Assembly (NCBI GenBank): GCA_015143295.1
Contig: CM026551.1
Span: 14,123,827 to 14,187,826, forward strand
Length of the DNA: 64,000 nucleotides
DNA from: Tetracentron sinense
Lineage: Eukaryota; Streptophyta; Magnoliopsida; Trochodendrales; Trochodendraceae
Direction: 5' to 3'
The notes under the pieces are model-generated. The model did no database searches and was not told the origin of the DNA. It saw nothing but the letters and a program-made list of their open reading frames with translations. The translations under genes and the position numbers were made by a program. Shown piece after piece: positions 60,501 through 64,000 of the stretch (the stretch's first letter is position 1; each line of letters begins with the position of its first letter).

Positions 60501-61610
60501 TGTACAATTATAATTGTGTTTGCTACTTTGTCTTTGAGTCGCCTTTCATGACTTTATAATTGGCAAATTTGATTCTTATAACTCATTTGATTTTTAAAAA
60601 AATTGATTTGATTTGTTTTTATTTTTTTAAGAAAAAGAACAAAAATTATACGTATCGTCCGAAACCGATACGTATAGGTTTTGGTTGGGACCAATACATT
60701 CCTCAAAACCGTATTTTTAATCCTTGTCCACAACTGAGAAAGGAAATTTCCCCCAAACAGTAGAAGCAAGGAACAATGCAAAAGCAAATGATCCACCAAC
60801 TCCTCCTCGAGATGGCACATATAAAAGCGATTCAATATCCTCCACCCTCTACTCTTCAAGTGGGGATCTTGTACATATAATCTCATGATATTATAGTTAA
60901 CAACTACTAATACATGTTCTTATCAATGCAAAACATTCAATAAGTGGGCGTAGGTAGATCTCTTAGACCAAAAACATTCTGATCAGATGATACTAATCAC
61001 ACAATAATAAATTTTTACCTAGATTAAGACCCTAATTACTTTTGTCCATCCAAAAGAGTATAGCTGGTTTAATGGTTAGTAATTAGGATCACCAAAAATA
61101 TCTGAATTTCTTCTTAATGGACCACTAATTGGACAGTCCAGAGTGCTAAGAACTCACAGCACTTATACATAAAGTACCATTATACTACAAGTATGATAGT
61201 TCCGTGACTATCCCCTGTTTCCCCCAATTCACCACTTGTTAATAAAGCACAAACAGTGACTTAAGGCAAATTACAGAAACTACCGCACATCTCGACACAT
61301 TCATGTTGATTCCCCAAATGGAAACAGATTTCTACTCAAACTAGGATGCATAAAAATATAGAAGATAATCACAGGTAGAGAGAGTGTTATTAATTTATAA
61401 TACCTTTGATCCCTAGAGATGTTTGGCCTGATCCAACAGCTGTTAGGGCATGTTCAATCTGTACGAGCTTCCCGGAAGGACTGTTTCATGGTAGATCATA
61501 GTAAGATAAATCAGAACATCATAAATAGGAGATACATATCATATGGATATACGGGGAGGGAGTCATTACCTGAAAGTGGTGAGAGAGAATGAGTACTGAC
61601 TATCTCCCAT
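36569..61610 (-). CDS. PAB1: 20S proteasome subunit alpha type-2
   Basis: Eleven coding exons join in frame to exactly 235 codons plus a stop, the length of Arabidopsis PAB1/PAB2: 61610-61570, 61480-61404, 59789-59725, 58268-58222, 52063-51988, 49856-49789, 43281-43212, 42400-42315, 37795-37733, 37290-37225 and 36617-36569. The start is [20 protein letters not shown], the N-terminal alpha-subunit signature that forms the gated ring. Further on are [71 protein letters not shown] and the end [13 protein letters not shown]. Alpha subunits are non-catalytic: they form the outer ring of the 20S core and bind the 19S regulator. Residue 83 is Ser where Phe or Tyr is usual. All splice sites are GT-AG except the last, which is GC-AG. 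Introns of 6.5, 6.2 and 4.5 kb are packed with transposable elements, yet no exon is damaged, so it is probably functional. Whether it is PAB1 or a paralogue cannot be told. Confidence 0.95.
36618..37224 (-). other. GC-AG intron, last intron of the proteasome alpha-2 gene
   Basis: Exon 10 ends TTCAG and the intron begins GCAAGT. It ends TTGCAG before AGTACTGACC. The coding frame (KKFR|VLTPAE) demands exactly these borders. GC donors in the context AG|GCAAGT are the main accepted non-canonical class in plants. Confidence 0.85.
38150..39253 (+). mobile_element. hAT-like MITE A, 1104 bp, in proteasome intron 9
   Basis: It starts CGTAGTTGTTAAAGGCGACG and ends, inverted, CATAGTTGTCAAGGCGACTT. It is flanked by the perfect 8-bp duplication ATCAAAAG (38142-38149 and 39254-39261). 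Subterminal GCCTCAGG and GTCGCC words occur in both orientations. A second start-like sequence (CATGGTTGTTAAAGGCGTTG) at about 38551 suggests a nested or rearranged copy. The interior near 39000-39170 is shared with MITE B. Confidence 0.9.
39677..40235 (-). pseudogene. LINE 3' remnant between two MITEs
   Basis: Minus-strand sequence from about 40235 reads as a zf-RVT-like segment ([20 protein letters not shown], then [12 protein letters not shown]). It runs on through CTTGTAAACACTTTTATTTA, a common plant L1 tail, to an A-run ending about 39677. It is broken and 5' truncated. Confidence 0.6.
40667..41812 (-). mobile_element. hAT-like MITE B, 1146 bp, opposite orientation to MITE A
   Basis: The ends are CATAGTTGTCAAGGCAACC and, inverted, CATAGTTGTTAAAGGCGTCG. 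They are flanked by the perfect 8-bp duplication GACACCAC (40659-40666 and 41813-41820). Read on the minus strand it lines up with MITE A, including the interior GGTTCTATTAAA and GACAATGG segment. It contains a local 48-bp direct duplication near 41255-41345. Confidence 0.9.
41821..43934. other. Proteasome gene introns without recognised repeats
   Basis: Apart from exons at 42315-42400 and 43212-43281, nothing is recognised. The sequence is AT-rich, as expected for plant introns. Confidence 0.4.
43935..44455 (+). mobile_element. Tandemly duplicated LTR end with a copia-type primer site
   Basis: Two direct copies of about 265 bp (about 43935-44197 and 44205-44455) share ATTTTAGCCTTTTGTT, GTGGTATAAAACCCACTAGG and a shared terminus GCATCA. 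Each is followed by TTTTGGTACCAGAGCAAG, close to the initiator tRNA-Met primer site of copia elements (TGGTATCAGAGC). It looks like the tail of an LTR plus primer site, duplicated. It is a fossil fragment with no coding region seen and is probably old. Confidence 0.5.
44456..45292. other. Proteasome intron 7, unassigned
   Basis: No gene is seen. The part at 45080-45150 is rich in CAAGCT/AGCTTG words and could be one end of a worn MITE. Confidence 0.35.
45293..45904 (-). repeat. LTR of the gypsy fragment, 612 bp
   Basis: It is bounded by TGTCATGG and CCGTGACA on the minus strand. It shares long stretches with 48650-49213 (for example GTACCTAGATATTT and GCACAAGAGAACACTAAGGA with small changes). 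A run of about 20 C near 45580 is specific to this copy. Confidence 0.75.
45293..46870 (-). mobile_element. Ty3/gypsy fragment: protease region, 3' tail and LTR
   Basis: On the minus strand there is a retropepsin-family segment at about 46750-46500 ([11 protein letters not shown]-like, then [11 protein letters not shown]). It is followed at about 45940-45905 by a tail ending in a purine tract (GGTGGGGGAGAG) and then an LTR at 45904-45293 that begins TGTCATGG and ends CCGTGACA. RT, RNase H and integrase are missing, so the element is a broken, internally deleted fossil. The left side is lost. A related LTR stands alone at 48650-49213. Confidence 0.65.
47176..47960 (+). mobile_element. hAT-like MITE, TAGGGCTGTCAA family, 785 bp
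   Basis: The ends TAGGGCTGTCAATCTGGCCC and GGCCCTTTGACAGCCCTA are inverted repeats. They are flanked by the perfect 8-bp duplication CCCTCAAT (47168-47175 and 47961-47968). GGGCC/GGCCC-rich subterminal zones flank an AT-rich core. The first eight bases match the MITE at 32049. Confidence 0.92.
47969..48649. other. Proteasome intron 7, unassigned
   Basis: CT-rich then mixed sequence, with no feature I can support. Together with 47050-47175 it was one continuous CT-rich stretch before the MITE at 47176 inserted. Confidence 0.35.
48650..49213 (-). repeat. Solo LTR of the same gypsy family, 564 bp
   Basis: It is homologous to the LTR at 45293-45904 in the same orientation, ending at CATGACA on the plus strand. 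No internal sequence lies on either side, so it is a solo LTR, the usual product of LTR-LTR recombination. No target duplication is evident, which suggests age. Confidence 0.7.
49214..49788. other. Proteasome intron 7, proximal part
   Basis: No repeat or RNA gene is recognised between the solo LTR and exon 6. Confidence 0.35.
50060..50725. repeat. Probable dispersed repeat with CGCCGA/GCCGAAACCG words
   Basis: It starts CATGGTTTAAAAACTCGCCG and ends near CAGCCGAAACCGATACG. Similar words occur in the element at 60345-60727. The ends do not form a clear inverted repeat, so this is probably a truncated MITE. It lies in proteasome intron 6. The remaining part of that intron, 50726-51987, shows nothing. 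Confidence 0.4.
52064..53299. other. Proteasome intron 5, unassigned part
   Basis: AT-rich intron sequence with no recognised repeat ends or exons. Confidence 0.35.
53308..54119 (+). mobile_element. hAT-like MITE (outer), interrupted by a second MITE
   Basis: The ends are CAGGGTTACCTAGTTCG and, inverted, CAATGTTACTTGGTTTG. They are flanked by the perfect 8-bp duplication CTCCAAAT (53300-53307 and 54120-54127). GCGAACC/GGTTCG words line both arms. Without the inner MITE it is about 430 bp. Confidence 0.9.
53658..54031 (+). mobile_element. hAT-like MITE (inner), CATAGTTACCAA family, 374 bp
   Basis: The ends are CATAGTTACCAAGTACGG and TGTTTGGTAACTATG. They are flanked by the perfect 8-bp duplication CCTATCCC (53650-53657 and 54032-54039). 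It belongs to the same family as 13535-13851. It is nested in the MITE at 53308-54119 and is therefore younger than it. Confidence 0.92.
54341..55056 (-). mobile_element. hAT-like MITE relative of the 17476 element, worn
   Basis: GGCTCAAGGAAAACACCTTG at the left matches the inverted right arm of the MITE at 17476-18363, and the right side shows CTCACACATCTTGAGG then CGCTTTTTAAAAA. An identical 8-mer, TGGGGCCA, lies at both edges (54333-54340 and 55057-55064) and may be the target duplication. The left terminus lacks about 50 bp relative to the other copy. Confidence 0.6.
55143..57310 (+). repeat. Solo LTR, Ty3/gypsy type, 2168 bp
   Basis: It begins TGTAGAGCCCCGGATCTC and ends GGGCCGTGACA. 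The flanking five bases are AAACT and AAACC, a near-match target duplication. A TATAAATA box lies at 55793-55800, giving a U3 of about 650 bp. The downstream part holds an imperfect direct repeat (GATAGTGGTATCTTATCAGT at about 56428 and 56493; GGACTCTACTCCTTGAGG at about 56357 and 56644). No internal element sequence adjoins it. The lineage is uncertain; the ends suit a chromovirus. Confidence 0.7.
57311..58221. other. Proteasome intron 5, exon-proximal part
   Basis: AT-rich, no feature recognised. Confidence 0.35.
59009..59486 (+). mobile_element. hAT-like MITE, CATGGTTCAAAAAC family, 478 bp
   Basis: The ends are CATGGTTCAAAAACCTG and CTGAGTTTTAGAACTATG. They are flanked by the perfect 8-bp duplication CTATAAAG (59001-59008 and 59487-59494). 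ACTCGA/TCGAGT words are dense in both arms. It lies in proteasome intron 4. Confidence 0.9.
60060..60886 (-). pseudogene. LINE 3' remnant split by a MITE
   Basis: Minus-strand translation from 60886 gives a zf-RVT motif ([19 protein letters not shown], then NFLSQLW). After an interruption at about 60345-60727 it resumes with the L1 tail [13 protein letters not shown] at about 60200. It is decayed and 5' truncated. It lies in proteasome intron 3, in the same orientation as the host gene. Confidence 0.65.
60345..60727 (+). mobile_element. MITE-like element with GCCGAAACC/ACGTATCG words
   Basis: The left side TAATAAAAATCGCCGAAACC and the inverted right side GGATTAAAAATACGGTTTTG are similar. Internal ACGTATCGTCC and GGACGATACGTAT are inverted. 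No target duplication was found, so the ends are approximate. It interrupts a LINE remnant. It is probably related to the repeat at 50060. Confidence 0.5.
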
Positions 61611-61780
61611 GGTGTGTTAGAATCGAGAGAGCCCTGAAGAGTGATAGTAGAAACTGAGAGGAATCAGAAGTGAACAAGACTATTAAAATAATATATATTC
61701 TCTTGTTTAAAATTTTGAAAATTAGGGAAATATCACAAGAAGCCCCAAATTCAATCACATCAGAAAACATGATATTAGAC

Positions 61781-61957
61781 CTCCCCCGTTTGCTCCAGTG
61801 GTAGGGTGTATCCCCTTTAGGGGCAAAGGCGGAGGACTCGGGTTTGAGTCTGGGCGATGTGGCAGTTGCAGGCCCACCATTTGTACTAACCTAACCTAAC
61901 TCCTAACCAACCTATTAACCTAGATAAATGGTGCCTTCAAAAAAACAAAACAAAAAA
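61781..61957 (+). mobile_element. tRNA-derived SINE in the 5' UTR intron of the proteasome gene
   Basis: TTGCTCCAGTGGTAGGG resembles a tRNA A-box region and GGGTTTGAGTCTGG, about 35 bp on, resembles a B box. The head is followed by a tRNA-unrelated body and an A-rich tail (TTCAAAAAAACAAAACAAAA). This is the usual SINE layout. No clear target duplication was seen. Confidence 0.6.
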
Positions 61958-62434
61958 AGGCATTCAAACCCAAACAACTACTCAAAAATCTGAGTCCTCT
62001 AGGTACAAAGATCTAAATTCTCATCTTTCCAACAACCCCCCAAATCCATTCTTCAAAACCATCAAATTCGGTATATAAGTACAATCAACAACTTACCAAC
62101 CTCAAACAATCAAATATGGTTTAAGCTCCCATCCATTAATTAAAAATCTCAAACATCAACCCACAACTCAGACCAACGAGTACACTACACAACCAGTAAT
62201 TTAAAGATAGAAATACAACGAATCAATCTTTCTGATAGCATAACAACGAACAGATGCAGAACACAACTCAGCTTTAATCTATCATCAGAGATCAGAGATA
62301 TGAACTAGATCGACATTACCAGTTAAGATAGAAATAGCATAAATCAATCAAACATAAGAGTTTGACGGATATTCGAAGGGTTTTAGGAGAATTTCAGGAA
62401 ATGAAAAATCAAAACCATCGATTCTATGGCTTAC

Positions 62435-62530
62435 CTTTGGATCTGATCTTTCTTACTTGCAAAAAGAAAGGGATGTCTAAACATTAGGGTTTCCGTCTGA
62501 TGTTCGTCACTGCCTTGTCGAGGATGAAGG
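62435..62530 (-). other. Probable 5' non-coding exon of the proteasome alpha-2 gene
   Basis: On the minus strand an exon ends CCAAAG with a strong donor GTAAGC at 62434. The matching acceptor TTCAG lies at 61634, 23 bp before the ATG at 61610-61608. The resulting leader intron is 801 bp. The sequence GAAACCCTAATG upstream is typical of plant leaders. The start site is a guess. Leader introns often raise expression of housekeeping genes. Confidence 0.6.
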
Positions 62531-63878
62531 TAAAGACTAAGGGCTTGTTTGGATAAACTTCCCCGAAAATCAGCAGAAGAACTTCCTGAGAACGTAACTC
62601 TTCGGGAGAGTAGGTAAAAGTTATTTTAAGGGACAAATGTTGTTTGGTTTGTTCTTACAAGAAGTAGCTACTCAATACGTGAAGTCAAAATGTGCGTTTG
62701 GCTTTCCATAACAACGAGTAGCTTCTCAATTTACTAACTATGGTTTATCTAACTCATACCATGAACTAAAAAAAATTGCTGAAACAACACAATAGGTTTT
62801 GTTATTTTATAAATTGTTGTTTTAAACACTTGATTCAAGTACACATTAAAGCAATGAACAGGTGAAACAATTGGTTTTGTTGTTTTACACATTGAAACAG
62901 AACATGAAAATATGAACAGAACGTAATGAATGCTTTTGCTGTTTTTTTAGTAGTAACTATTTATCTTTGGTTTTTGGAAGCAGTGATTGAATATGCTAGT
63001 TATGAATTTCAGTCTATTTGATTTTGGAATCAAATTATGGTTCATGTTTCAAATACCCATCGAGTTCTCGAATCACTTAATAGAACAAGATTGATGGCAA
63101 GCATTGATGGCCAACCAATATGATCTTTACTTACCCACTTCAACCCCCAATAAAGATCTGAGAAAAGCAAAAAGCTTAGGCTATGTCTCTAAATTTGTGA
63201 AAAAAACAAATGGAAGTTTTGAGATGGGTTAAGAATTAGATCAACCCCCAAAATTACTCCACAACAGGCGGTTGTTTAAAATGAATAGGAAATTCGAAAC
63301 CCTTCTTCTTCCTAAAAATAAACCATCACTAATCCATTCATAAAACCTTTCCTCTATCCATAAAACCCCCATCTCCATCCCATTCATGATCTCTTCTCCA
63401 TTACAAGTTAAATCACACAAAAAAAATGGAGAATAAGTAGAAAGAGAACGGTTCCCTAAAATTTAACCCTAGGATGAGAGAAAAACACAAAAAACAAAAA
63501 AGAGGAAAGAGGAGGAAGAAGAAAGCTGCAAGAGGACTTACCGTTCAGGAATCAGGCGAACGGCGGCAAGTTGAACGGCGGAAGTTTCTCTCGAGAGCAG
63601 GGGTTGAACACGGGATGGAGGGTCCTTCTCAGGATGCCTTGCGAATGAGGAAAAAAAAACCCTCAAATGGGGTTTAAAAAGAGTATCAAGGCAAGGTCTG
63701 ATGTTTCTTGTGGAAGAAGAATAGAAGAGTGGGCCGGGTGCCAGTTTTCAGACTACCCCCGTTAACCCGCCCCGCTTTTAAGGATTCGGTTTGGAATTTT
63801 GGACCACCAAGGATTGTCAACGGGCTGGATGGGCCGTTTCCGCCAAGTTGCTGCCCAATTATTAAACAGACTTCAAGG
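62531..63878. other. Upstream region of the proteasome gene, otherwise unassigned
   Basis: AGGGCTTGTTTGGATAAAC at about 62540 looks like a MITE end, but no partner end is clear. On the minus strand a strong donor (GAACG then GTAAGT) occurs near 63540, in a CCGCC-rich stretch that could be the first exon of another transcript. Neither point is firm. Confidence 0.3.
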
Positions 63879-64000
63879 TAGGGGATGGCAACGGGGCGCT
63901 CCCAACCCTCCATTCCCATCCCAAACCCGGGACGGGTTTGGGTCAAAAATCTCATCCCCGAATATTTAAAGTGCCTCTCAAAACCGTCCCCTCCCGCTCC
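63879..64000 (+). mobile_element. hAT-like MITE, left end only
   Basis: TAGGGGATGGCAACGGGGCG, followed by GGGACGGGTTTGGG-type words, is a classic plant hAT MITE terminus. It runs off the window. The target duplication on the left would be CTTCAAGG. Confidence 0.55.

Noticed and set aside
63474-63677. Basic 67-residue open frame, possible gene
   Set aside because: A/G-rich low-complexity start, no homologue recognised, and it lacks support from context.
1-64000. A new multi-gene biological system
   Set aside because: The only host genes are two PPR genes and one proteasome gene. They are unrelated in pathway, and the rest is explained by repeats. I did not see a coherent novel system.

Overview
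This window is nuclear DNA from a flowering plant. Three host genes can be read, and all three are plant-type: two pentatricopeptide repeat (PPR) proteins and a 20S proteasome alpha-2 subunit. The rest is mostly transposable elements typical of plant genomes: Ty3/gypsy LTR elements, L1-type LINEs, and many hAT-like and PIF/Harbinger-like MITEs. I cannot name the species.

Layout. Positions 1-10036 hold a large non-autonomous Tat/Ogre-like LTR element: the tail of its left LTR, a tRNA-Arg-type primer site, a gag-like relic, several tandem-repeat blocks including a 39-bp minisatellite, and a complete 2.3-kb right LTR. It sits inside an L1-type LINE whose RT tail and RNase H domain follow at 10037-11887. 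Three MITEs lie at 12.4-13.9 kb. A multi-exon PPR gene (homologue of Arabidopsis At2g35130) runs on the minus strand from about 20906 to 14377. It is divergent from an intronless-looking PLS/DYW PPR gene (homologue of At1g16480) at 21840-24650, and the two share a short intergenic region. From 25696 to 31947 there is a LINE with a 16-bp target duplication. It is disrupted by a 1.3-kb PIF-like element and by a deletion of its RT core, and it lies next to older LINE fragments that extend to 35.7 kb.

From 62.5 kb down to 36.6 kb the minus strand carries one proteasome alpha-2 (PAB) gene. Its eleven coding exons give exactly 235 codons plus a stop but are spread over 25 kb. The introns hold at least seven hAT-like MITEs (most with perfect 8-bp target duplications, one nested inside another), LINE remnants, a gypsy fragment with its LTR, a related solo LTR, a 2.2-kb solo LTR, a duplicated copia-type LTR end and a tRNA-derived SINE. 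A further hAT-like MITE begins at the right edge.

The three genes are housekeeping or organelle functions: protein turnover, and organellar RNA processing and editing. They do not form a pathway. I found no CRISPR array, rRNA, canonical tRNA gene or gene cluster. The most interesting points are the inflated but intact proteasome gene, a GC-AG intron in it, an apparent start codon split by an intron in one PPR gene, a missing ATG ahead of a well-conserved N-terminus in the other, and the dated nesting of elements.
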